A DNA stretch of 15,217 bases from positions 152,499 to 167,715 of the forward strand of contig NZ_ML142853.1 in NCBI RefSeq assembly GCF_004138495.1, in the 5' to 3' direction. Numbering within the stretch: position 1 is the first letter of the stretch; the number at the start of each line of letters is the position of its first letter. This document shows, in pieces, positions 8,702 to 15,188 of the stretch. Source of the stretch: Phytoactinopolyspora endophytica (lineage in GTDB: Bacteria; Actinomycetota; Actinomycetes; Jiangellales; Jiangellaceae). The position numbers and the translations under genes were made by a program. The notes under the pieces were generated by a model. That model ran no database searches, was not told the DNA's origin, and saw only the letters and a program-made list of their open reading frames with translations.

Positions 8702-9181
8702 ATGACAAGGTTGCATCGGACGGTTGGTCTGCTCCGAATCCTGCTGGTCGTGCTGTTCACCGGCCTGGTGGTGGCTCAGGTCGTCGTCATGCCCGAGACA
8801 CTGGCCGACATGGCGGCAGACGAGCCGGATCTGGCATCGCTGCGGGGGCCGCTGCTGGCGTTCTCGATCACCGAGTTGCTGTGCATCCAGGTGGTGATCG
8901 TATGCACTTGGAAGCTGCTCAGCATGGTCAAGGCTGACAGGATCTTCAAGGAGGAAGCGTTCGGTTGGGTGAACGCGATCCTGTGGGCCGTGTCGATTGC
9001 CTGGGTGCTGCTTCTCGGCATGTTCATCTATCTCACCATCCAGGTAGAAGATCCCGGTCTGCCGGTGCTCCTGTTCGGGGTGGTCCTGGCCGCAGGCGTC
9101 CTGGTGTTGCTGATGGTGGTGATGCGCGCGCTGCTTCGACAGGCCACGGCTCTGCGCAGCGACATGGAAGGTGTCATCTGA
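8702..9181 (+). CDS. DUF2975 integral membrane protein
   Basis: A 159-aa protein with four predicted membrane helices, at roughly residues 8-29, 48-72, 87-107 and 114-139, and short charged loops. Between helices 2 and 3 is MVKADRIFKEEAFGWVNAI, matching the DUF2975 (YoaS-like) pattern in which a conserved F-x3-FxWVNxI-like segment follows helix 2. The function of DUF2975 is not established. Its partner is typically a small YozG-type HTH regulator, and here that gene starts on the final base of this gene's TGA. The start ATG 8702 was chosen because the frame upstream overlaps the divergent peptidase and lacks membrane-protein character; the ribosome site before it (around AGCGAGAG) is weak. 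I infer a membrane component that signals to or restrains the HTH protein. Confidence 0.82.
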   Translation: MTRLHRTVGLLRILLVVLFTGLVVAQVVVMPETLADMAADEPDLASLRGPLLAFSITELLCIQVVIVCTWKLLSMVKADRIFKEEAFGWVNAILWAVSIAWVLLLGMFIYLTIQVEDPGLPVLLFGVVLAAGVLVLLMVVMRALLRQATALRSDMEGVI

Positions 9182-9387
9182 TGCCGATTGTGGTGCGCCT
9201 CGACGTAGAACTCGCCAAGCGCAAGATGAGCGTCGGGGAGTTCGCCGAGCGCGTCGGGCTCACACCGGCGAACGTGGCGGTGCTGAAGAACGGCCGCGCC
9301 AAAGCCATCCGGTTCAGCACTCTGGAGGCAATGTGCCGGACACTGGACTGCCAGCCCGGTGACCTGCTCGAATGGGTCGAGGACTGA
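9181..9387 (+). CDS. YozG-family Cro/CI-type HTH transcriptional regulator
   Basis: A 68-aa single-domain helix-turn-helix protein. MSVGEFAERVGLTPANVAVLKNG (16-38) forms the HTH, and AIRFSTLEAMCRTLDCQPGDLLEW (42-65) is the standard continuation of the small XRE-type regulators found with DUF2975 proteins. Its ATG overlaps the upstream TGA by one base (TGATG), indicating translational coupling and near-equal expression of the two proteins. It probably binds a palindrome near its own promoter; the ATCGATCGAT site at 8673-8682 is the obvious candidate. The flavoprotein gene starts 10 bases downstream. Confidence 0.88.
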   Translation: MPIVVRLDVELAKRKMSVGEFAERVGLTPANVAVLKNGRAKAIRFSTLEAMCRTLDCQPGDLLEWVED

Positions 9388-9397
9388 GCCGGACGAC

Positions 9398-10591
9398 ATG
9401 CCAGACTTCACCTCTCCCTCTCCCCTGCCCTCTCCCCTGCCCTCTCCCTCGCCCGCGGCCGCGGCCGCACCGCGCCGACGCTTGAACGCCGACGTCCTGG
9501 TGGTCGGCGCTGGACTGGCGGGGCTACGCACGGCCACACTGCTCGCCGAACGTGGGCACGACGTCCTGCTCGCCGAACGGCGGTCTACGCTCACCGGCGC
9601 CATCCGCACCACCGGGATCTTCGTCCGTCGAACACTCGACGATTTCACGTTGCCTGCTGACTGCCTCGGCCCGCCGATCCGACATGTGGCGCTTTACCCG
9701 CCGACGCTGCGCCGACCCGTGACCCTCGTTAGTGCGCGCGACGAGTATCGGGTCGCTGACATGGCCTCGCTGTACACGGCGACCGCGCGCACCGCAACCG
9801 ATGCCGGCGTGCGGATAGCGCTGGGCACTCGCTATGCCGGCCGGCAGTCCGGGGCCTTCCTCCTGATGGATCGAAACGGGCCGGTCAGCGTGCCAGCTCG
9901 GTTCGTCGTCGGCGCCGACGGTGCCCGCTCACAGGTGGCCCGGGACCTGGGGTTGGATCGCAACCGACACCTACTCGTCGGCGGCGAGGAGGTCTTCCCG
10001 ATCCCCCGGCACGACGAGCCACCGACATTCCATTGCGTGATCGATCCGTCGCTCGCGCCCGGTTATCTGGCGTGGGTGGTCAACGACGGGCAGCACGCCC
10101 ACGTCGGCGTCGCCGGCTATGCTCGCCGCTTCCCCGACGGTCTTCGGCGGGCTTTGGACCGGTTCAGCGGCTCAGCGCCCGGGCTGCACGGCCTCAGCCG
10201 CCCCGACGAGGTGGAGCGGCGTGGCGGCCCGATCCCCGTCGGCGGGGTGCTGGGCCGGATCAGCAGCGTCGACGGGCTCCTCGTGGGTGATGCCGCAGGC
10301 GCCGTCTCCCCGCTCACCGCGGGTGGGCTCGATCCTTGTCTACGCCTGTCGGACCATGCGGCCGAGGTCCTCGACGAGGCGCTGCGGTCCGGCAGAGCGG
10401 ATGCCTTGGCCCACTACAACGGAGCGGCCCTGCGCCGGCGGTTCCGAGGACGGTTGGCATTGCGCCGAGGGCTGGCCCAGGTGCGCACGCCCCCGGTGGC
10501 CACAGCCGCATTCACGCTGCTGCGCACACCGCTCGGCCGACACGCGGCCCGTCGCATCCTCTTCGGCGACGCGTCGTTCCCCTCCCCCTAA
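9398..10591 (+). CDS. FAD-dependent oxidoreductase, geranylgeranyl-reductase-like
   Basis: A 397-aa flavoprotein with the N-terminal dinucleotide motif VVGAGLAG (35-42) and a long beta-alpha-beta pattern to LLAER, the mid-protein VVGADGARS motif, and the C-terminal FAD motif LLVGDAAGAVSPLTAGGLDP. The order and spacing resemble the geranylgeranyl reductase/PHBH-like flavoprotein superfamily, which reduces isoprenoid double bonds or hydroxylates substrates. The substrate here is unknown. The start ATG 9398 gives an unusual Pro/Ser/Ala-rich tail (residues 5-25, SPSPLPSPLP and onward) encoded by 12-base tandem repeats; a GTG at 9359 inside the HTH gene and a TTG at 9482 are less likely starts. 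The 10-base gap from the HTH gene suggests one operon, so the flavoprotein may be the effector of the DUF2975-HTH pair. Confidence 0.82.
   Translation: MPDFTSPSPLPSPLPSPSPAAAAAPRRRLNADVLVVGAGLAGLRTATLLAERGHDVLLAERRSTLTGAIRTTGIFVRRTLDDFTLPADCLGPPIRHVALYPPTLRRPVTLVSARDEYRVADMASLYTATARTATDAGVRIALGTRYAGRQSGAFLLMDRNGPVSVPARFVVGADGARSQVARDLGLDRNRHLLVGGEEVFPIPRHDEPPTFHCVIDPSLAPGYLAWVVNDGQHAHVGVAGYARRFPDGLRRALDRFSGSAPGLHGLSRPDEVERRGGPIPVGGVLGRISSVDGLLVGDAAGAVSPLTAGGLDPCLRLSDHAAEVLDEALRSGRADALAHYNGAALRRRFRGRLALRRGLAQVRTPPVATAAFTLLRTPLGRHAARRILFGDASFPSP
9416..9451 (+). repeat. 12-bp in-frame tandem repeat (CCCTCTCCCCTG)
   Basis: Two exact copies at 9416-9427 and 9428-9439, then a partial copy at 9440-9451 with 10 of 12 bases matching. 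They lie inside the 5' end of the flavoprotein gene and encode its Ser-Pro-Leu-Pro tail. The unit length is a multiple of three, so gain or loss of copies by slippage would change tail length without breaking the frame. Confidence 0.8.
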
Positions 10592-10765
10592 CCCGTCGTG
10601 TACCTCGAATCAGGACCGATTTCTCTCGCTGCCCACCGTTCAGCGCGTCGGCGACTCGACTCGAGTGCGGTGGTGAAAGTCATTGGCCGAGAGGCGGCCG
10701 AAGCCGAGCCGGAACACCTCTCCGCTGGCCGGTGTCGTCGCCGCTACCTTGTTGCCTCCCGGGGA
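10592..10765. other. Intergenic stretch before the epimerase operon
   Basis: No gene is recognisable between the flavoprotein stop and the ECF41-type promoter. The epimerase frame is open back to 10683, but that part does not resemble the family and lies upstream of the probable promoter, so it is probably not translated. I see no clear terminator hairpin for the flavoprotein operon. Confidence 0.5.
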
Positions 10766-10792
10766 TGTAACAGAAAACAGGGCTGTCTCGTC
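10766..10792 (+). promoter_or_regulatory. ECF41-type promoter upstream of epimerase/SnoaL/CMD genes
   Basis: TGTAACA (10766-10772), a 16-base spacer, then CGTC (10789-10792). This matches the reported ECF41 consensus TGTCACA-N16-CGTC with a single mismatch at the fourth base of the -35. The expected start of transcription is around 10798-10800. A GTG at 10800 would then be a leaderless start; the alternative ATG 10837 with ribosome site GGAAGG (10823-10828) would have a leader of about 38 bases. Confidence 0.7.
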
Positions 10793-10799
10793 GACAGGT

Positions 10800-11759
10800 G
10801 TGAGAGCCAAATTTCTGGAACCGGAAGGTGACGATCATGCGGGTTTCGTGGCGGGCGGGACTGGGGTGGTAGGGCGGCATCTGGTGCCACAGCTGGTGGC
10901 TCGGGGTCATGAGGTGACGGCTACCGCGACAAGCCCGGGAAGGTTGGGCTTGCTGAGGCAGATGGGCGCCGAGGCGGTTGTGATGGACGGGCTGGATGCG
11001 TCGTCGGTCGACGAGGCGGTGACGAAGGCCCGTCCGGACGCTATCGCGCACGAGATGACAGCCATCGGCGCCAAAGCCGACATGAAGCACATGGACCGGT
11101 GGTTCGCTACCACCAATCGGCTGCGCACCGAGGGGACGGACCACCTACTGGCCGCCGCCGAGGCGAGTGGGGTGTCCAACGTTGTTGCGCAGAGCTACGC
11201 GGGCTGGAACGGCATCCGAGAGGGCGGCTGGGTCAAGACCGAGGACGACCCGGTGGACCTGTGGGAGGGGACGATCGCGCACTCGATTATGGCAGCGGCG
11301 CATTACGTCGAGGACGTGGTCGTCAAGGCGGGTGGTGCGGCGCTGCGGTTCGGCTGGCTGTACGGGCCGGGCGCTTCCGACGGCGTCGTCGAGCCCGTGC
11401 GCAAGCGGCAGTTCCCCGTCGTCGGGGGCGGCACCGGCCACACGTCGTGGGTGCATCTCCACGACGCGGCGAGCGCGACTGTCCTCGCCGTGGAGCAGCA
11501 GGCCAAGGGCGTGTTCAACATCGTTGACGACGAACCGGCCGCCGCCAACGTATGGCTGCCATATCTGGCCGAGGCTGTGGGCGCGAAACCGCCGTTGAAG
11601 GTCCCGTCGTGGCTCGCCGGGCCTCTCGCCGGGAACGCGGTGGTGGGACTGATGACCGAGGGGCGTGGCTTCTCCAACGCCAAGGCCAAGCGTGAGCTCG
11701 GCTGGCAGTTGCAATACCCCTCGTGGCGCCAGGGGTTCAGAGAAAGCCTGACGTCTTGA
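10800..11759 (+). CDS. NAD-dependent epimerase/dehydratase (extended SDR), probable N-terminal frameshift
   Basis: An atypical extended SDR, about 319 aa from GTG 10800. FVAGGTGVVGRHLVPQLVARGHEVTAT is the Rossmann GxxGxxG start. WFATTNRLRTEGTDHLLAAA, QSYAGWNG, RFGWLYGPGASD, VRKRQFPVVGGGTGHTSWVH and FNIVDDEPA are shared almost word for word with the epimerase at 14184-15188. Relatives begin MRVFVAG. Here GGAAGG and ATG 10837 are well placed, but ATG-CGG-GTT is followed by one base too few, so the ATG frame stops after 11 codons while the body is read from an upstream-open frame. Either the gene uses GTG 10800 (7 bases after the promoter's CGTC) or the start is a one-base deletion or sequencing error. 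Epimerases are one of the three classic ECF41-linked enzyme types. Substrate unknown. Confidence 0.82.
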   Translation: MRAKFLEPEGDDHAGFVAGGTGVVGRHLVPQLVARGHEVTATATSPGRLGLLRQMGAEAVVMDGLDASSVDEAVTKARPDAIAHEMTAIGAKADMKHMDRWFATTNRLRTEGTDHLLAAAEASGVSNVVAQSYAGWNGIREGGWVKTEDDPVDLWEGTIAHSIMAAAHYVEDVVVKAGGAALRFGWLYGPGASDGVVEPVRKRQFPVVGGGTGHTSWVHLHDAASATVLAVEQQAKGVFNIVDDEPAAANVWLPYLAEAVGAKPPLKVPSWLAGPLAGNAVVGLMTEGRGFSNAKAKRELGWQLQYPSWRQGFRESLTS

Positions 11760-11786
11760 CGAAATTCCAACGCTGGAGGATCAATC

Positions 11787-12227
11787 ATGGCTACTCAACA
11801 CGCGACCGACGAAGCGGCCATTCGCCAGCAGGTCGACAATCTGATTGACGGAATTCGTGCCCGGGATCTCGACGGCTTAAAGCCGCTTTACGCCACGGAC
11901 ATCGTGTCATTCGACGTCCAACCGCCGCTGCAGCACGTGGGGGCAGAGGCGAAGATGAAGAATTGGGTAGATGTGTTCACGATCTACGAAGAGCCCCATT
12001 ATGAGGTTCATGACCTCACGATCACGGTCGACGGTGACGTGGCATTCGCGCACAGCCTCAATCGGCTCAGCGGCAGGTTGACGAACGGGACGACGGCGAG
12101 CGGTTTCTGGGTTCGGTTCACAGCGTGCTTCCGGAAGCTCGACGGCAAATGGCTGATCGCACACGATCATGTCTCCCTGCCACTCGACTTCGAAAGCGGC
12201 AAGGCCCTGATGGATCTGGAACCCTGA
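11787..12227 (+). CDS. SnoaL-like / nuclear transport factor 2 family protein
   Basis: A 146-aa cone-fold protein: an N-terminal helix pair (EAAIRQQVDNLIDGIRARDLDGLKPLYATDIVSFD), a central segment (VDVFTIYEEPHYEVHDLTITVDGDVAFAHSLNRLSG) and C-terminal strands (FWVRFTACFRKLDGKWLIAHDHVSLPLDF). This is the SnoaL_3/YybH-type pattern. Such proteins are small enzymes or ligand-binding dimers acting on hydrophobic or polyketide-like compounds; nothing here defines the ligand. The start is fixed by GGAGGA (11775-11780) six bases before the ATG. It lies 27 bases after the epimerase stop, so it is probably in the same ECF41-driven transcript. The sigma factor at 13233 carries a fused domain of the same superfamily. 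Confidence 0.85.
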   Translation: MATQHATDEAAIRQQVDNLIDGIRARDLDGLKPLYATDIVSFDVQPPLQHVGAEAKMKNWVDVFTIYEEPHYEVHDLTITVDGDVAFAHSLNRLSGRLTNGTTASGFWVRFTACFRKLDGKWLIAHDHVSLPLDFESGKALMDLEP

Positions 12228-12311
12228 CGGCTCAGTGTGTCGTGTTCGGGCCCGCGCCGATCGTCTTGTATGTGAGGGCAGATAGCCGAGCAGGATGGAG
12301 GCCGAGGCACC

Positions 12312-12641
12312 GTGCCGGATGAGGACAAGAAACGAGCAGCGCACCGAGCCCTGGTGGATCGCGTACTGAACGCAGAAGGCAGGGCGTCGCCGGAGCAGCG
12401 AGCCCGTGCCTTCAGCAATGACGGTCTTCCCCCGCCGCTGCACACATTGATCGGCAAGGTCGCGACGAATCCGGCACAGGTCACCGACGCGGACTTCGCA
12501 GCGGCAACGGCATCGGGGTGCACCGAGGACGAGCTCTTCGAGCTGGTGATATGCGCTGCGGTCGGCCACGCCACCCGCCAGTATGAAGCAGGGCTGGCCG
12601 CCCTGGCCGAGGCAACCGTCGACGGCGAGGAGGACGGCTAA
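12312..12641 (+). CDS. Small carboxymuconolactone decarboxylase-like protein
   Basis: A 109-aa protein whose C-terminal half, DFAAATASGCTEDELFELVICAAVGHATRQYEAGLAAL, matches the helical core of the CMD/AhpD-like superfamily. It has no CxxC redox pair, so it is probably not an active alkylhydroperoxidase by itself and may pair with the larger CMD protein encoded next. Its TAA overlaps that gene's ATG by one base, which implies coupled translation and perhaps a hetero-oligomer (inference). The start is GTG 12312, with GAGG at 12304-12307 or GGAG at 12297-12300 as ribosome sites. An 84-base gap precedes it, containing only a weak second promoter candidate. Confidence 0.75.
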   Translation: MPDEDKKRAAHRALVDRVLNAEGRASPEQRARAFSNDGLPPPLHTLIGKVATNPAQVTDADFAAATASGCTEDELFELVICAAVGHATRQYEAGLAALAEATVDGEEDG

Positions 12642-13222
12642 TGCGCCTTGACATCCTCAACCGCGGTTACAGCCCCGGGACCAAGCTGCTATTTGCGCTC
12701 ATCCGGCTGTTCTCCAGGCACCCGGTTCCAGACGCCGCCAAGCTGGTCTTCTACCGGCCCGCCTTCTACGGTGCCCAGGCGAAGGAATTCACCCACGAGG
12801 CGATGCGAGGACCTTCCGCCTGGCCGGTAGCTGACCGAGAGCTGATGGCGGCCTACGTTTCGAAGGTCAACGAGTCCGCGTTCTGCATCGGCGCACACAC
12901 CGCCACCGCGGCGCAGGCGTACCAGGACAGCGCGAAAGTTCAAGCGGTGCTGGCCGACCTGGAATCGGCCCCCATCGGGGACGCGCTGCGGGCAACATTG
13001 CGGATGCTCGGCGAGCTGACCCGGGAGGGAAAGGTGAGCGCCCAGGACATGCGCGACGTGCTGTCCGCAGGTGTCTCACCCCAGCAGGTCAAGGACGCGC
13101 TCGCGGTCTGCGCCGCGTTCAACACGACCGACCGGCTCGCCGACGCCTTCGGCTTCGAAGTGCTCAGCCCCGAGGGCTTCGAGGCAGGAGCCAAATACCT
13201 GCTCAAGCGGGGCTACCGATAG
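12641..13222 (+). CDS. Carboxymuconolactone decarboxylase / AhpD-like peroxidase-family protein
   Basis: A 193-aa AhpD-superfamily protein. The core is VNESAFCIGAHTATAAQAY (75-93): C82 and H86 correspond to the second Cys and the His of the family's CxxCxxxH motif, while the first Cys position is Ser79. The usual disulfide-relay chemistry of AhpD is therefore not available in standard form. A second conserved helical block is LSAGVSPQQVKDALAVCAAFNTTDRLADAFGF (141-172). The ATG overlaps the previous gene's stop (TAATG) and is preceded by GAGGAGG (about 12627-12633). CMD-family proteins are the most typical partners of ECF41 sigma factors; the sigma gene ends only 10 bases beyond this gene, in convergent orientation. 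Likely cytoplasmic; substrate unknown. Confidence 0.85.
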   Translation: MRLDILNRGYSPGTKLLFALIRLFSRHPVPDAAKLVFYRPAFYGAQAKEFTHEAMRGPSAWPVADRELMAAYVSKVNESAFCIGAHTATAAQAYQDSAKVQAVLADLESAPIGDALRATLRMLGELTREGKVSAQDMRDVLSAGVSPQQVKDALAVCAAFNTTDRLADAFGFEVLSPEGFEAGAKYLLKRGYR

Positions 13223-13232
13223 GACTGCGGAC

Positions 13233-14156
13233 CTATTGAGGCCGTGTTTGCCGCATCAGCGCGTCCATGTCGGCGAGCGGTCCGAGGTGGCGAAGCTTGT
13301 CGGGGTTGATCACGGACCGCACGGTCTGGACGGCGCCGTCGCTCACATCGAGGGCGAGGATGTGGATGAGCGCTCCGTCGGCGTCGACGACGAATGCGCC
13401 CGCTTGGCCGTTGATCTCATGCGGCTCGATCCGGCCGCCCACCTGCCGAATGGTCTGACCGATCCCGGCGAGCAGCCGCGCGACGCGGACAGTTCCGCTG
13501 ATCGGGCGCATCCATTGGGGAGCCTTGCCGCCTCCATCACCGACGACGCTGATATCGGTGGCGAGCACGTTGATGAGGCCGTCGACGTCGCCCTGAGTGA
13601 TGGCGGCGAGGAAGCGCTGGCTGAGCTTGTCCCGCTCGGACGAAGCGACGTCGAAGCGCGGCTTCTCGGACTCGACGTGGCGTCGAGCGCGAAGCGCTAG
13701 CTGACGGCAGTTCAGCGGCGTCTTACCGACGATCTTGGCTATGTCGTCGTAGCTGTAGTCGAAGATGTCGTGCAGCAGATAGACGGCCCGCTCGACAGGA
13801 TTGAGCCGTTCGAGCAGGAGAAGGAAGGCCATCGACACCGAGTCGGCCAGCTCGGCATGATGGGCGGGATCGTCGTCGGTGAGCAGTGGCTCCGGCAGCC
13901 ACTGCCCGACGTAGGTTTCGCGGCGTACCCGCGCCGAGCGCAGGTGATCGATGGCCAGCCGAGTGACCACCGCCGACAGATACGCCTTGGGTGACTCGAC
14001 CACCGAGCCGTCGGTTTGGGCACGCAGATAGCGCACGAAGCCTTCCTGGACGATGTCCTCGGCGTCGCTGACGCTGCCCAGCATCCGATAGGCGATGGAA
14101 AACAACAGAGGGGACAGCGAGTCGACAAGCTGAGCTGTCGAGTCGTCATGCGTCAT
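13233..14156 (-). CDS. sigJ: ECF41-group RNA polymerase sigma factor (SigJ-like) with SnoaL-like C-terminal domain
   Basis: A 307-aa extracytoplasmic-function sigma factor. Region 2 spans about residues 10-78 (LLFSIAYRMLGSVSDAEDIVQEGF), the linker has WLPEPL at 86-91, and region 4 lies at about 110-162 (LNPVERAVYLLHDIFDYSYDDIAKIVGKT). A SnoaL-like C-terminal extension follows, carrying D207-GGG-K211 and N284-P-D-K-L288. These two motifs define ECF41, whose members have no separate anti-sigma factor; the fused domain tunes activity instead. The start ATG 14156 has GAAGGG (14165-14170) 8 bases upstream. It lies 27 bases after the epimerase gene on the same strand, so the two are probably one operon. 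Two ECF41-type promoters occur elsewhere in the window. The inducing signal is not evident. The symbol is by resemblance to mycobacterial SigJ. Confidence 0.92.
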   Translation of the reverse strand: MTHDDSTAQLVDSLSPLLFSIAYRMLGSVSDAEDIVQEGFVRYLRAQTDGSVVESPKAYLSAVVTRLAIDHLRSARVRRETYVGQWLPEPLLTDDDPAHHAELADSVSMAFLLLLERLNPVERAVYLLHDIFDYSYDDIAKIVGKTPLNCRQLALRARRHVESEKPRFDVASSERDKLSQRFLAAITQGDVDGLINVLATDISVVGDGGGKAPQWMRPISGTVRVARLLAGIGQTIRQVGGRIEPHEINGQAGAFVVDADGALIHILALDVSDGAVQTVRSVINPDKLRHLGPLADMDALMRQTRPQ

Positions 14157-14183
14157 GAGGTTGTCCCTTCATTGCTGATCCAT

Positions 14184-15188
14184 TCATTGCTGCCTGGGCT
14201 GTTGAAGTGGGATGTTGCCTGAGCCGTTGTCTGGATCGTGGGTGTCGGTGGGTAGCCGCGCGTCGGTGAGTGCATGCCGGAATCCGTCGCGCCAGCTGCT
14301 CCAGGCCGGTCGCCAGTCGAGCTCGCGCTTGGCCTTCTCGTTCGAGGCGCCGCGGGCTTCGGTGGACCACTGCACGGTGGGTGTTCCCGCGAGCAGCCGA
14401 CCAACCCAAGACGGCACGCGCATCGGCCGCTTGGCGCCGACGCTCGTGGCCAGATGCGGCAGCCAGTCCGCGACCGCGGCTGGGTCGTCGTCGACGATGT
14501 TGTAGACACCGGGCTCGCCGCGTTCCAAGGCCGCGACGGTCGCGGCGGCCGCGTCGTCGAGGTGGATCCACGACCAGATGCCGCGCCCGCGACCGATGAT
14601 GGGGAATTGCCGCTTGCGGATGAGCTCCACCATCGAGTCCGAGGCGCCAGGTCCGTAGAAGTTGCCGTAGCGCAGCACAATGCCATGAAGCGGTGCGTTG
14701 GTCACGGCTCTCTCGAGGAACTGGATGGCGGCCATGGACTCTCGCTGGGCTGCGGCTGGTTCCGGGTCGAGCTGGTCGTCTTCGGTCTTGATCGATCCAC
14801 CCGTGCGAGCATTGTTCCACCCGGTATAGCTCTGGATGATGAACCGGCCGACCCCGGCCGCTCGTGCGGCGGCCAGCAGATGCTCGGTTCCTTCGGTGCG
14901 CAGCCGGTTGGTGGTGGCGAACCAGCGGTCGAAGTGTTTCAGGTCCGACTTGCCGCCGAGCGCCGTCATCTGGTGAACGATCGCGTCGGGCTTGGCACGT
15001 ACGACGGCCTCGCCGACGGCCACACCATCGAGTCCGTCGACCACGACGGGCTCAACTCCGGCGGCACGCAGCGCTCCTGCGCGGTCGGGGTTGCGCACGG
15101 TTGCCGTGACCTGGTGGCCACGAGCCGTCAGCTGCGGCACGAGCCGTCTGCCCAGTGCACCGCTTGCTCCTGCTACGAATACACGCAT
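14184..15188 (-). CDS. NAD-dependent epimerase/dehydratase (extended SDR), co-operonic with ECF41 sigma gene
   Basis: A 334-aa protein starting MRVFVAGASGALG, with the cofactor motif G7-A-S-G10-A-L-G13. It shares long segments with the epimerase at 10800-11759 (HFDRWFATTNRLRTEGTEHLLAAA, QSYTGWNNA, YGPGASDSMVELIRKRQFPI, YNIVDDDPAAVADWLPHLA), so the two are paralogues. The classical YxxxK pair is not obvious, as is common in this atypical SDR group. The last 25 or so residues (LPTDTHDPDNGSGNIPLQQP) form a polar tail absent from the paralogue. ATG 15186-15188 follows a purine-rich ribosome site (AGAGAGGGA, about 15196-15204). The promoter lies beyond the window edge. It precedes the sigma gene in the same direction, the classic ECF41-epimerase arrangement. 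Substrate unknown. Confidence 0.9.
   Translation of the reverse strand: MRVFVAGASGALGRRLVPQLTARGHQVTATVRNPDRAGALRAAGVEPVVVDGLDGVAVGEAVVRAKPDAIVHQMTALGGKSDLKHFDRWFATTNRLRTEGTEHLLAAARAAGVGRFIIQSYTGWNNARTGGSIKTEDDQLDPEPAAAQRESMAAIQFLERAVTNAPLHGIVLRYGNFYGPGASDSMVELIRKRQFPIIGRGRGIWSWIHLDDAAAATVAALERGEPGVYNIVDDDPAAVADWLPHLATSVGAKRPMRVPSWVGRLLAGTPTVQWSTEARGASNEKAKRELDWRPAWSSWRDGFRHALTDARLPTDTHDPDNGSGNIPLQQPRQQ

Noticed and set aside
10683..10799. N-terminal extension of the epimerase to the TTG at 10683
   Set aside because: It has no family similarity and would start upstream of the ECF41-type promoter, so the transcript would not contain it.
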